In this document: positions 34,467 through 46,872 of the stretch, piece after piece
How the letters are laid out: each line of letters starts with the position of its first letter
Numbering within the stretch: position 1 is the first letter of the stretch
Assembly (NCBI GenBank): GCA_024336345.1
Contig: JANFOG010000007.1
Span: 1,984,001-2,048,000 of the forward strand
Direction: 5' to 3'
DNA from: Mariannaea sp. PMI_226
Taxonomy: Eukaryota; Ascomycota; Sordariomycetes; Hypocreales; Nectriaceae
DNA length: 64,000 bases
Made by a program: the position numbers and the translations under genes
The notes under the pieces: generated by a model
Database searches by the model: none
The model's input: only the letters and a program-made list of their open reading frames with translations
Told to the model about the DNA's origin: nothing

Positions 34467-36896
34467 TCTGTATTGAGTCTGGTGGTGTCAACCAAGTTAC
34501 TCTGGCAGGTGTAATGATTTTTAAATGCCAACGAAAGGATTGAGTGTCCTTAGGCATTTAGGCATCCAGCTGCGCCACTGAGGTTGAAACGGGCTCGATT
34601 TCGCCCTTATTATAAGTGCATATTGCCCAATCATGACTGCATGTTGACCGCGTCTTCGGCAGATCAGTAGCCAGTGAGGCCGCAGCTTGGGTTACACAGG
34701 CTCCAAGAGGTAACTCGTGCAGTTTACCAGGCCACTCAACTTCAAGAGGCGTTGATAAGCCTCAAGTGGTAAATGCTAGTGTCTCCGATCTCCGGTTTCC
34801 TACAGACTCCAGGAAGCGAGCCTTGAGGTTTGCCTGGCCGCTCAGCCTCAGAAGCTGCAACAGAAATTGTTGGCGCAGCCACTCATGGCGCCGACAGGTC
34901 AGAGTCGTCTCTTCCATGCGCGAGAAGAGACGAGCGAAATAGAAGTCGACAAGGCCCCTCTGCCGAAGTCCCTTACAAAAATATCGATGAGCATGAGAAA
35001 AAGGCCAAGTTGCCGGACATGATTCTGGGAAAAATTGATGAAATAAAATTACAGTGATGTTCATAATTGCCTTCCACTACAGCACTCTCACAGTTCTACT
35101 CGAGTTAGAGATATAGTCCTAGTCCTTATAAATGCCTCTAGGCACATTATCGTGTGGTCCAAAAGTAGCAGGACCTACAGTGAAAGTTGGGAAATGGCAG
35201 TGAAGTAACTCTGCTAAGGTTTCCAGAACTACAGTTTTTCGGCTTACAGAGGCACCACGGCAGTGTCATTCACACTTCCAGATGCTCAACCTGAAGGAAC
35301 ACCGGTGACAATTTACCATGTGAGGGCATATTTGATAAAGTTGGTGCGTTGACACTACGCTACTGGGGGTAAAATCTACCAAACCGCCAAAAGCCTATAA
35401 CTATTTCTAAATGTAGAGGCTGCCGTCTATTTCAATGTACTCTATTCTATTGGAAATTTGGAAATTAAGAGTAAATCGCCTGTAAATCGCCTTCAAATTT
35501 CAGGTACCGTCGGTGCTACTAAGTACGATAAAACCGTCTTTACTACTCGCACCACGCGCCAACGACAGCACACTCCCTAGATTATGTTCAGTCGGAATGA
35601 AGTAAAAGATCCATGCTACAGATTCTGTCTACGGGCTTCATATTTGTATTTAGCCAAAGTACCCAAAAATAGCGCAACATATGAAGCTGTTCTATAGTTC
35701 AATCACGATTTACATGCCGAGGCTCAACATTGCAAATATTTGCAGTGCTATTATCCCACCATTCAATGCTGAATGTGTGCCATACCACTTGACCGAGAAG
35801 TAGGCAATAGACAAGCTTTACTAGCCCATTCAATGTTGGTTCGCAAAAATGACGTAGTGGCCATACCAACCCGAATGATGATAAAAAGGTCTCAGGTGGA
35901 CTGAGTCTTTGACCGTTGACAGCCCGAGAAATGGTCCGAGAGACAGCCCGAGAGACAGACTGATGTTTAAGGATCGCCAACTTCATCATAAAAATCATAA
36001 CACCACTGTAGATCGTGACATATACCCAACCCTGAACGAAGAACAGGCGATTGCCCAAACCGACGGGTGACTTTGAACTGGGACCTTTCTCATCTGTCTC
36101 AGTGCTACCCCTTCGCAGAGCCCCGGCTCAATTCAGCATCACGTAGTGCAATATTAAATCAAGGTATTCTAAGAGTCGTATTGGGTGTCACTTTGTGGAC
36201 TAAATAAGAACGATAATGGTGGCCATTCGCGGGGCAGTTTAGGATTGAAGACTGCAACTGACGTGCGCATTGAAAGTCTACCCTGAGCAATTTAAGATAG
36301 CAAGGCCGGCTTGTGTATTTGATTCAAATAAATACAGAGATAGATTACGAGTGAGACAAGACATCGGGGCTGAAAAGCAGCACAGCCAAGACATTTGGCC
36401 ATTCCAAAAAAATCGGCCGATCGCGCTCATGCCGCTTCTCGATCGCGTCTGTGATTTATTGAACAACACGTCACGCCACCGTTACGCACGGGGATATGAC
36501 TTGTTTCAGGCGTCCAACAATGAAACAAACTGTTATTACTTGAGCCCACAGCACTCTTTTTTAGATATATGAAGACGTTATACCGGCCCCTGTGCCCCTC
36601 TGATTCTGATCCAACCCCAACTTACCGGACTCGTGGCGGCAGTTGAAACGTTCGCAACACCTACCCCAAGAACAATTAAAAGACCTCCCCCCAAACATTC
36701 ATCTAAATAGCGTCATCAGAGGCTATCAGAAGACTCGTACATTCTCGATAAATTTCTTGTGAGTCTATACACTATTGTACAATGAAACCTCAGTATCTGC
36801 TAGCAATGTGTGTCAATGTCTTCACGACTAACAATGGATTTTGCCCAGCCAACTATAAAATCCAGAAAAACTGTTGCACTTATTATTTCGGACACC
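34467..36896. promoter_or_regulatory. Divergent interval between the NLR and the lysozyme genes
   Basis: 2.4 kb separates the NLR start from the start of the GH25 gene. A 119-codon minus-strand open frame at 35699-36058 has a hydrophobic stretch (VQGWVYVTIYSGVMIFMMKLAILK) but no convincing ATG or family. No other gene is supported. Confidence 0.45.
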
Positions 36897-37568
36897 ATGA
36901 TTCTCACCGCGGCCTTGCTTCTACTAAGCAGCACCGTTAACGCCATCGTGCATGGCGTGGACAGCTCGACCTTGGTTTCCGAAGCCACATATTCCAAAGC
37001 TCTATCCGAAGGATTTACCAAAGCTGTTATCCGCGGCTATCAGGAAGCTTGCGGCTCCGGAGGCCGAGTAGACCCGAATTTTGTTCCTAGCTATAACAAC
37101 GCGAGAGCCGCAGGATACACCGACATCGACACGTACTGGTTCCCCTGTACCGGCAGTGGCAATCCGTGCAAATCATATGCAACGCAGATTTCGGAGCTCT
37201 CACAGACTTTCAAGGCAAATTCTATGAAAATCGGGCGCATATGGGTCGACTTAGAAAAGGATAGCGTTTGTAATGGCTGGAACTATGGCTCTGCTGGTAA
37301 TTTAGCGCAAGCACAATCTTTAGTGTCCGCCTTGAGATCATCTGGGTTTGTATTTGGTATCTATTCATCCCCTGGTGAATGGGGTAACATCTTCGGTTCT
37401 CAAAGCGTGGTCTTAGCTAATGACGTTCCCCTTTGGTTTGCAACCTTTGATGGCGTCGAGACCCTTAATATGAAGAGCCCATTCGGGGGATGGACAAAGG
37501 CTTACGGAAAGCAATATACAGACAAATCAGCTTCTGGGCAGTTTGACCTGAACGTGTTCAGCTCATAG
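36897..37568 (+). CDS. Secreted GH25 lysozyme (N-acetylmuramidase)
   Basis: A single exon gives 223 residues. A signal peptide (MILTAALLLLSSTVNA) lies at residues 1-16. The mature protein starts with IVHGVDSS, placing the first catalytic-site aspartate at residue 22. The DxE motif WVDLEKD holds Asp118 and Glu120, and a DIDTYWFPCTG strand gives the usual barrel pattern. This is glycoside hydrolase family 25, which cleaves the beta-1,4 bond of bacterial peptidoglycan, so it is probably an exported antibacterial enzyme. I chose the ATG at 36897 because the signal peptide begins there; an in-frame ATG exists at 36810. The length matches compact fungal GH25 proteins. It lies next to the NLR, head-to-head across 2.4 kb. 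Family and secretion are strong; the biological target is inferred. Confidence 0.9.
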   Translation: MILTAALLLLSSTVNAIVHGVDSSTLVSEATYSKALSEGFTKAVIRGYQEACGSGGRVDPNFVPSYNNARAAGYTDIDTYWFPCTGSGNPCKSYATQISELSQTFKANSMKIGRIWVDLEKDSVCNGWNYGSAGNLAQAQSLVSALRSSGFVFGIYSSPGEWGNIFGSQSVVLANDVPLWFATFDGVETLNMKSPFGGWTKAYGKQYTDKSASGQFDLNVFSS

Positions 37569-40500
37569 GGCTACCGTAATGCCGGGTATCATCACGGGTA
37601 TGGGGCTTTTTGAGGTCGAGGGCCTTCATCTTCGAGAGCATTAGGCCAGTGAAGGAAAACTTGAATAAAAACTCTTCGGCTTGTTCCATATGGCTAGAAA
37701 TGGTTGTTACATCCGCCCTAATTAGCTGCAAAATTTTGCCAAAAGTCACATCACCAGACTTGGGGTGTTTTGCTGCTTCTCATATCTGCTCTCATTCCTA
37801 TACCTTCTTTCATTAGCCAATGAGGTCATCAAACTGCTATAATGCATCTTTCAGTTCTCCTCTAGTTTCATCTGGTATATCCTCCCCGTCTTGTCGTATG
37901 AGCACAGTTCCTCCTCAATGTCAATATCCGCCAAAGCTGTATCAAAGTACCACATCTTGCACCATACCTTTTTCCGCGACATATTTGCTCCTTTGACATC
38001 TAACCGAAATCCTCTCCTAACGAAGCCTTATTACGCCCTCGAATCAACCCCGTTACCTCTTAGAAGACTATATCTACGCTTCGTCCCTCAAAAGACCCCG
38101 CGCACGAACAGTTCCTCGTTTCCCACACCCTGTTTCAAAAAGCTCTAGCAGATGATCTGATTGATGTCCAGTTGACATGTAGCATTATTGAATTCGAAGC
38201 GGAAGGTTGACAACATAGGATTGCAATTCTCCCAAGCTACGCCAGATCAGTGAACTTACATAGACCGCTGCCTAGCACCAAACGTCTTCAAACTGATCAA
38301 TACCGGGATTACATATTGTCAAATAGCGGCCACATCAAGCCTGCTGGGGCGGTGAGGGCATCGCCAGCTATGATCTGTATACGTGAAACTCGACCTATGA
38401 CAACAGCTCAGTGAGACCTTATAGGGTTCAAGCCCCTTTCTATAGCTAGAAATCAAGACCTTCTGTGCCTTGAAGTTGCCCCTATTCTATGTGACACATA
38501 TCAACGTGTAATCTCTTGAGACTTGGAACCATGCAATGGCTCGTTCATGCAATAGAAATGAAGCACTGAGGTCAGCATTGCGGCTCCAAAGAGGAGACCT
38601 GACCCACCAAGCGGCTCTTCCAACTTGACGGTCTGACGCTAGGAACTACCGAAGCGAAGCGATGTCTACTCCACCCACCCACCCACCCACTACATCGTCG
38701 TGCCTCCCATCTCGGGGACCTGCAACCTACAGGGATTAGTTATGTCAGATGTTAGTATGGGACTTCATTTCACCATCCGACTGTCACTAAGCCAGCATGA
38801 TTATAAGCTTATTGGATGGTCCCTAGTATCTTTCAGATACTGCTATCATAGCAATCAGAAGACATTTGTATTGTCAACATAATATCTTTCTGCTGCCACC
38901 TTCCATAGTAATAAGTATACCGTCAGCTTTTATTGTTGACATTGACGACATCGTACAGATGGCGAATATAAGGACAAGGTGGCATTTGATGGAGTTCGAC
39001 CATGTACAGAGAGACCACTGGTGTGGTGTCCAAGCAGTAGCGCCAACATCTGACATCCTTGTGGGCTGTTCCTAGTCGTAGTACGACAACTTCATCCCCT
39101 TGCTACCTTATCTTGGCGCGATCGACCAAACTTGGCATGCTTTCAATGTTTAATAACCATCTAGAGCCGCACTAGACAGGCCCCATTTCTCCACCACTCT
39201 GTGACATGTTGACATTGAGGCCTCGAAAAGGCCTTACTGAGACTTGACGATTGGCCAATCTCGTGTTTGTCCATAATCCATTTTCGTCGATGTCGGAAAT
39301 AACGGTAAAGGTTCTCAAGGCCGAGACGGCTTCATCGGCTGAGCGACAGAACGAGTCAAGCGGCCGCATGTTGACGCGATGAGGCAATATTTACTTTGGC
39401 GCAATAAACCAATAAGAAAGTCAGCGCGGACACCCTGCAATCCATCAAGGGGTGAGCTTCACTTTGTGAAAATTTCAATCTGAAGAACCATTATCAAACA
39501 AGGTCGTGAAACATCCCCCTATCATCAACTTCATCAGATCGAATCTTCAATGTCATGTATGATATTATCCCTCTGAAGAGACTGATCTCTGAGATGGTTG
39601 ACTGCTCTAAGAAGATCGGGTGCCATAGCCCTTCAGTCGAACCCCTTCGAATGCCTTGGAAAAGACAATTTATGGTGGGGTATAGATAGGCGAGTTACCT
39701 ATTCAGACTCCGTAGATCTTTGACCCATTCACGCCACCCTAAAGTCTTCCTGAGAAATTATACGGGAAGTCATCTTATCCGCGTGTTTTCTTCCCTCTTG
39801 GTTCTGTCACGGCGTTTTCTGATAGCCCAACCAGCCATACACAAGACGTGAGGTAACATACAGCAACACCAGAATGAGAACTCCTCAATTTCAGGTACGA
39901 CTTCTCATAGAAAACCTAGTAAATGAAGCCATAACCAAGTATTACCCTTCTGTGAAGCCACGTCGTTGCCAGGCTGTTCTCCACTTTGCAAGCCTCTTCT
40001 CCCTAATCACTAATTACAGGCGCTAAAAGTACCCTTCGCGATGATCGCGGTGGCGAAAGCGAAAAGGAAGCGGAAATTCTTGCCAACCTATCTTTTAGTA
40101 ACTTTGTGATTATGTAAATAAATGCTGCGTACGTCGAGTCAGCGTTTATGAGCCCGAGTCACTGCTCTGCGCGGTTGGATATTCACTCAACTTGCGACTC
40201 TCTGGTTAAAGCCGAGGCTGGGTAATTATCAGACCGAGTCAGGAGTCCTCAACCGCAAAGTAACTCTTTGAAGAATCGACACCTCGATTGGCTTTCAAAT
40301 AACATGAGAATAGTTTTTTTTTTTTTCTTCGGATTTTTTTCGGATTTCTCAACAATGTTTGTGGGCCGGATAGACGCGAATGGATGAGCCTTTAAACCCC
40401 CTTACCATAGTATACCATCTACCCTAACAGAATCTTTGCTTCCACTCGTGGTTTAAGCACGCCTTGGCATTGTTTTCGATTAATTCCGCTTATAAATTCC

Positions 40501-40665
40501 CTCTCTCTGTGGCCCATGGGGCTCCGCGTGACGTATTCCCCCCCAGATTGCGGAGATGCTGCCCCCTGCTGGGAGTTATATGAATGAGAATCCCCAAAGT
40601 CTTCAAGATCTCATACTGCAAAAGACCTCCTCTGCAATCTATAAGACCTTGTAGACGCAGGAATC
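37569..40665. other. Intergenic, 3.1 kb
   Basis: No gene supported. It contains a short CCCA-type tandem repeat at 38671-38690 and a T-run near 40315. Short frames exist but have no protein-like composition or start context. The last few hundred bases should hold the promoter of the sugar transporter. Confidence 0.5.
38671..38690. repeat. Microsatellite of CCCA units
   Basis: Five tandem four-base units (CCAC phase) with no interruption. Confidence 0.7.
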
Positions 40666-42283
40666 ATGACATCAGCAACATTCCTTCGAACAAGCGGCAA
40701 GGCGCTTACTATCCTTCAGCTTGCTCTGATTATCGGACCATCCTTTGTTATATTCGGATACAACCAAGCAAACATCGGCGGTCTGCTGTCAGAGGAAGAT
40801 TGGGTCAAGATATTCCACGAGATCGACACTGTCCACAGCACGGGGATTGAGAAGAGCAACAAGGCAACGCTCCAGGGCTTCGTTGTTGCGACTTTCGTCC
40901 TTGGCGCCCTCGTTGGTTCTCTGTCGTGCTCCTACACCGGCGATAAGTTTGGCCGTCGAAATGTCATCTTTTTTGCCGCTGTTTGCTCCTTGATTGGAGA
41001 GATCCTTGAGGCCTCTAGCTTTGGTCTGGCTCAGTTTATCGTTGGCAGAGTCATTATAGGATTTGGTGTTGGTCAACTGAGCTCCATTGCGCCTGTTTGG
41101 TTGAGTGAGACGTCAGATGCCAAAAGCCGAGGTCGCCATGTTGTCCTAACAGGACTCTTCATGTGTCTGGGCTACACCCTCGAGTCGTGGCTCGACCTAG
41201 CATTCTTCGAGTTTCATTTCGGCTCGGTCACATGGCGACCACCCATCGCCATTGCCATCGCCTTCTCGCTTCTCGTTATGGGGTTCATCTACAGCTTCCC
41301 CGAGAGCCCCCGGTGGCTTGTCCTGAAGAATCGATCTGACCAAGCGGCCCATGTCATTTCCGCTCTTCGGGGTCTTCCCGTGGAGTCCTTGGAAGTACAG
41401 GCTGAGCTTGCCAGTATCGAGCACTCTCTTGAGGAAACCAGCCGGAGTGCAGTCAAACTCCGCGACATGCTCACCATGGGCGAAGACAAGCTCCTGTATC
41501 GATTCTGTCTTTGCATCTTGTTGCAGTTCTTCCAGCAGGCCTCGGGGAGCAACTTGGTGTCGGTGTACGCCCCTATCCTCTTCCAGAACAACCTGGGCTT
41601 AGACAGCGAGACGTCACGCATTCTTTCTGGTGGCGCTCTGACTTGGAAGTTCTTATCGTCGTTTATTGCTTTTTTCACAATCGATCGATTTGGACGCCGG
41701 GCTGTCTTTATGGTTAGTGGCGTCGGCATGTGCGCTTGCATGGCTGCCCTCGCCATTACAACTTCACTCAAATCAAATAGGGGTGCCCAAATTGCTGCCG
41801 GGTGCTTCATCTACCTTTATAACACATGGGTGCCCATCGGCTTCCTCGGCGCCAACTTCCTCTACTGCGCCGAGGTTGCTCCAGTCCGACTTCGTATGGC
41901 CATGTCCTCCATCTCAACTGCCAATCACTGGCTCTGGTATGAAACATTGCCTCATTAGAACTAAGGAATAATCCACAAGATGGAAATAGCTAACGTATCG
42001 AAACAGGAATTTTGTTATCATTATGGTCACTCCGGTTGCCATCAACACAATTGGTGGACTGTACTACATTGTGTTTGCCGCAGTAGCAGCATGTATCCCT
42101 TTCTCAGTTTATTTCTTTTTTCCCGAGACTACTGGAAGGACTCTCGAAGAGATTGAACTCTTGTTTAAGGACTCGCCGTCGATTTGGTCGACGGTCAAGT
42201 ACGCCAAGAACCGACCCATTCTCATGCCTGAAGAAGCCCTTGCTAGCAAGAACAAGGTCGACTATGTGGAGGAAACAGAGTAG
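40666..42283 (+). CDS. MFS sugar transporter
   Basis: Exons 40666-41936 and 42007-42283 give 515 residues. The sugar-porter signatures are present in order: GDKFGRRN between the second and third helices, FPESPRWL after the sixth, DRFGRR between helices eight and nine, and PETTGRTLEEIELLF after the twelfth. Twelve hydrophobic segments are seen. The protein should be a plasma-membrane proton symporter or facilitator for a hexose, disaccharide or other polyol. The long N-terminal loop after helix one (SEEDWVKIFHEIDT...) and the overall look resemble fungal hexose/lactose-type transporters. The substrate is not readable from sequence. The intron near the C-terminus is needed for the last two helices. 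It converges on the P450 gene 326 bp away. Confidence 0.93.
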
Positions 42284-42609
42284 ATGGAGGAAAAGGGGGT
42301 ATTTGTTTTTCGTGCTTTTGACTGAGTAGCAAATACTTGTTGAGGGGGGGAGTGGTTCAGGATTTGTCCAGGACAAGGACTGGCAGGACCCAGAAGTACT
42401 GGATGAGATATTACCTTTATATGAATAAATTCGCGAGCGATATTTTCATGAATAGATCGGGAAAGGGTTTGATTTATCCTTAAGAAATCAATCGATCGCT
42501 ATATAGGGCTAATCCCTCGCTAAAATCGGACGCTTCCAACTCTTATTTACTGTATATCACGCCGGCAATAGGATGTAGGAATGGGTGAAAATCAATACAC
42601 ACATCTCTC
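42284..42609. terminator. Convergent 3' region of transporter and P450
   Basis: 326 bp shared by the 3' ends of two opposing genes, so it should contain both polyadenylation sites. AT-rich; I cannot place the sites exactly. Confidence 0.4.
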
Positions 42610-44304
42610 CTACTCTCTGATAATCACCCTCAACCCCTGACTTCCCGGATACTGGCCAATCGTGATATAATCAGAGTATATCGAAATATCATCCCTTTTC
42701 GTATGATACAACTCCATCGTTGGGCCAGTCTGTTGATCCTTTGACGCATCATACGCATCGTACTTGTGAAAAATACCGGCCGTAAAGATCTGAAGCTCCT
42801 GATAGGCCAAATTCATCCCGATGCACTGCCTCGTGCCTTTCGAAAAGGCAAACTGGTAGGCCGTGAGACCTGGCTGCTCCAGGTACCGGTCTGGGCGGAA
42901 CTGTTCGGGGTCTTTGTACAGGCCGGGGTGGCGGTTGATGATGGGCGCCGTCATGCCCACCGCCGTGCCAGCAGGGATCACGAACGTTTCTCCGTCTGAG
43001 CGCTGGAACAACAGGTTCTCATCAGGGGCCACTCGATCTTGTCGGTGAGTGGCGCCGGGGTACAGACGAATGGCTTCTTGGATCAGCGCGTTGAGGAACG
43101 GTAACCCGTTAAGCTTGACCGGGTCAGGAAGGTGGTCTTTGTCTCCTTTATCCATGACAGTGTTTAGCTCGGCCTTTAGCCTCGCCATGAGGTTCGGATC
43201 TGCCAGCAGGTGATACGTGATTGCTGCCATGGTGGAGGCGGTTGTCTCTGATCCGGCAATGACAAGGACCATGGCCTCATCCGCAAGTCGCTTTGTCTGC
43301 TTCTCGGAGCTGGGAATGTCGCTTCGCAAAATTTCATGAAAGATTGTCTTGCCCTCGGGCAGCGTTTTAGCTTGGCGAATTTGTTCAATCTGGGCCGTCA
43401 AACCCTTTAACAAAATATTAGACATTAATCATAATGAGGGTGGGAAGCAGTGATTCTAGGATTTCTTACCGTCATGAATCTAGCAAAAACAGCAACTCGT
43501 GGAATGATAACAGTCATGATCTCTGGAGGGAGATTGGCCATGATCACAGCCAACCAGTACACATGGGTACCCAAATGACACACCCGCTGAGGAGTGAGAA
43601 TATCAAAGAAGGCGGCGTTACAGTCTTCCATGTCGAGACACTTTTCCCCTTCCCCAAACGCATACGACTGGATAACATCCTTGGTGGCCGCTCTATAAGC
43701 CCGATTCAACGTCGCGACCTCGCCGGTTCGCGCCCAGCCCTCCATGCGACGGAGCAAGTTTGACAACGTGTCGTTGATGACGGGGGAGAGACGTCTGACA
43801 TTTTGACTGGAGAAATAAGGGTTGAGGACTGCACGACGACGGCGGTGGAGGTCATGATCCTGCGTGGCGAGGATTGATCCAGGTGCCTGTACAGTCTGCA
43901 GGACAGTCCAGTACCGCTCACGTCGGTGCTTGGGAGACTGGGAGTACAATGTATCTATGAATGCCGGGTCGTTGACGTGGAGAGCATCCGGCCTTGTGCG
44001 TACAATGGGGCCATACTTGCGATGCATTTCATCAATCTCCCAGATGTACTGCCCACCACTGACCAGGTCGTAGTAGCCATTGTACCATGAAGTGAGAGCT
44101 GTATAAATTTGGCAATTAGTAAGAGTTATTGAGGACCTTGGCCCCTGATCATTCACAAGCCGCGGAAGGGGGAAGATTTGTTTTAGTCTCACCAGCAAGT
44201 TTAGGTCCTGGGAACTTAGCCAATGGACTGAAATACAGCCGGTATATGGCAGTCAGAACGACATATATCAGCGCCGCCGACGCTCCAATGACAAGATACG
44301 CCAT
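42610..44304 (-). CDS. Cytochrome P450 monooxygenase, CYP65-like
   Basis: Exons 44304-44193, 44098-43470 and 43404-42610 give 511 residues. The N-terminus has a membrane anchor (AYLVIGASAALIYVVLTAIY) followed by a proline-rich FPGPK hinge. The oxygen-binding I-helix motif AGSETT is at about 297-302, EAIR is the ExxR of the K-helix, and FRPDRY precedes the heme-binding loop FSKGTRQCIG with Cys441 as the ligand. The N-terminal half and the PGPK/KYGPIVR pattern look like ascomycete CYP65-type enzymes, a group often seen in secondary metabolism. That subfamily call is only by resemblance. All catalytic motifs are intact. A lone P450 next to a transporter and no synthase gives little evidence for a biosynthetic cluster. 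Confidence 0.93.
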
Positions 44305-45288
44305 TTTAAAAAGAAAGGAACAGGAAAACGCAGGTGACACGGATAATGATGCCTTCAGCTGCGGAAGTTTCAGCTCCCGAGGGCAATGCACCACTTGGCA
44401 CCGCACTACACAATTAATCAAAAATTTCTCAACAAGGACAACTGTAAGAATCTTAAACCAAGAATGATGACATATCATTGACCTGGGGGTGGTTGGCATT
44501 AATCACGTGTGATGCCTGATTTAACATCGTTCAGCTTCTTAGTGCTGACGACAGCCGGGTAATATGCAGCTTTATTTCTTCCAAACGCGACTTATGATTC
44601 GCTCAGATACGCTAAAGATGACCAGGATGAAAGAATACCGCTGTTGGAACTGGGGTGTCGGAAGCGTTGTATTGGTAGAGAGTGAACTTTAGAGCTTTGG
44701 GATGGTGAGCTCTAATAAGCGCCATGCATGCCATGGAGGAGGCCTAGATGCTTCGGTTGATCATATGGGGGAGGTTACTGCATCAAGTTGATAGGCGACG
44801 GTATCCATGCATCATTAGCTCGTTTTATGTTACTTCCATGTACATATTCGTATGGGCGAATAACAAATCCTAGCCAGCCTCAACCGGAATACTGATATCC
44901 TCACAAGCAAAACAAGCCGTGATTTTAGAAAGCTCTCTCGACTTACTGCCGAGGGCCGGACTCCAGTCAACATTATAGCTCGAGTTTCATTTTTCGTTCA
45001 ATTCCCGTTGGGGGAGAGATAAATTAATCTGAAAAATTAATACTTCGTCCCTTATATGTCCAAGTCAACTGACTTTCCCCAGGACTCATTTGACTAGTCT
45101 GTGATGTGAAGCAACAACGTCCGCCTTAATAAACGCTTACTAGATTATTCTGTCTTCAGGATTTAATAAATGTCTAGAATCTTCCTAAAAACTTGGACAG
45201 CTCCCCGCTGAAAAGAATCCCTTTCTGCAATCGCCATATCCAGCCGAGTCATTGACAGCCTTTGATTATATCACCACCTCAAAAAACC
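44305..45288. other. Intergenic
   Basis: Upstream of the P450 and downstream of the next minus-strand gene. No gene seen. Confidence 0.5.
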
Positions 45289-46059
45289 CTATTGCTCTTC
45301 TTCATCGTAATATACACGATTTGCCTGCGACTGATGAGCCTTCCGCCACTCAGCAACCCGGTGATAATCCCCGCCAGAATGATACCACGAATTCTTATCA
45401 TAATACTCATCAATCCCAGTCCGGGCCACCTCAGCAGGCCCGGGCAGCTCCGGCGTCGTAAACTTCAGCTCCGTGTTGGCCAGGTTAACTTTCGCCTTCA
45501 CCTTCAGCCACGCACCTGGCTCTTCCTGCTCGTCCGGGACGGTGGACGGCGTCGCCTCCGGGCCTGGGCCTTGCCACATCAGGTAATTCTCTTCGCCTGT
45601 TCTGCTTCCTTCCTCTGCGCTGGAACCGCTTGGTGGGCGACCCGTCAGCGGATCGAGCCTGAGTAACTCGCTGATTGGTGCTTCAATGTAGTTAACTGAA
45701 AGAGCCTGTTCTGACAAATACCTGTCACTCTGATGGGGGGACACCTGATGTCAGCTTCTCTCGCTGTCCTCCGTCTCATACTCTCATCCTCCCTCGTGTC
45801 CAGCTCGTACGTACAACTCCCACACAACTGGAAGGGGAAAATTCCAACTCACCCTGAACATTCGATGAGAAACAAACACCAACATGAAAACAGAAATCAG
45901 GACCAATACAAGGACACGCGTGTATAACACAATCCATCTCCTTTGTCGATTCGCCTTTGCCGCTGCGACGTCCTTCTCGTCAGACTCCAACCCAGGCCCT
46001 GCACCATAGGATTCCGCGCGATTCCCCCACCGAGGCGAGGCGCGAAGGATATTCATCAT
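45289..46059 (-). CDS. Uncharacterised single-pass membrane protein
   Basis: Exons 46059-45853 and 45729-45289 give 215 residues. The first exon encodes a basic cytosolic N-terminus and one transmembrane helix (about residues 43-60, TRVLVLVLISVFMLVFVS). The second exon begins SDRYLSEQ and contains a hydrophilic region with WLKVKAKVNLANTELKF and a Tyr-rich acidic C-terminus. The ATG at 46059 is chosen from two adjacent ATGs; the frame stays open upstream to 46104. The intron junction was selected so that AGG joins AGT GAC. I do not recognise a family. A type II membrane orientation is likely. Confidence 0.65.
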
Positions 46060-46872
46060 AATTTTTCTTCTTTTTCTTCGCTTGTCATACAGTGAGCCTA
46101 TCACATAACACGGGCGAAGTTTGTCGCAAGACTGCTGTGGCTCAGCAAAAAGGAAACCTCATGAAGAGAAACGAAACATCAGAAGGAAAAAACAATGAAA
46201 ATAAAGAAGCAAATAAAATTATGCTTCTTCAAGAGCTTAAAGGGCTAGCAGATGTCTCTTTAATTTACAGGGAGGGAGAAGAGGAGGGGTTGTGAAGGAA
46301 TGGTGCATTTTCGCGACGCGACTTGTGAAAGTGAGTTGTCTTAGAAGTGCTGCGTTCCGGGGAGGTCGTGATTCACATAAACAATGGCATCCAGGAGACA
46401 CAGGAAAAAGAATGGATATGATATTCCATACCTCGCTCGTCTTAGCACTGGGTTCGGATGGTGGAAACCCATCAAAGATGGCAGCTCAACCAAGGCATGA
46501 CGGAAAACACACACTCGACCGATCTGCTCCGACGCCGACGAACCGATGAACCTGTCTCAACCTTGCGTCACATTAGTCTTGAACGAAAAAAACAAAGTAA
46601 ACATGCCAAGTGAATCAGCAAGATTAGAAAAGTTTACATGGAATAAAAGTGTTATTTCATCTTTTTAGCCAAAGTGCCTCTATCGCTTTGAAATCGACTT
46701 GGAATCATTGTACGCCGTATCATGGTCATCATCCTTAAGTAGTCACCGACTTTTTTGTCAATACCAGTCCCCTCTCTCCCTGAATCCTTTCAACCAGCGT
46801 CCCATTTCTCTTCCTTTTTCTCTTCCTGTTTTTCTTATTTCTTTTTCGTTTCTTTTCTTTCTGCGCTCTCCC
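46060..46872. other. Intergenic
   Basis: Between the membrane-protein start and the 3' end of the WD-repeat gene. Rich in pyrimidines near 46790-46870. No gene seen. Confidence 0.5.

Noticed and set aside
35699..36058. 119-codon minus-strand frame with a hydrophobic stretch, between NLR and GH25
   Set aside because: Its first codon is not ATG, the frame has no known family match and no splice partners were found. It may be a remnant; not enough to call a gene.
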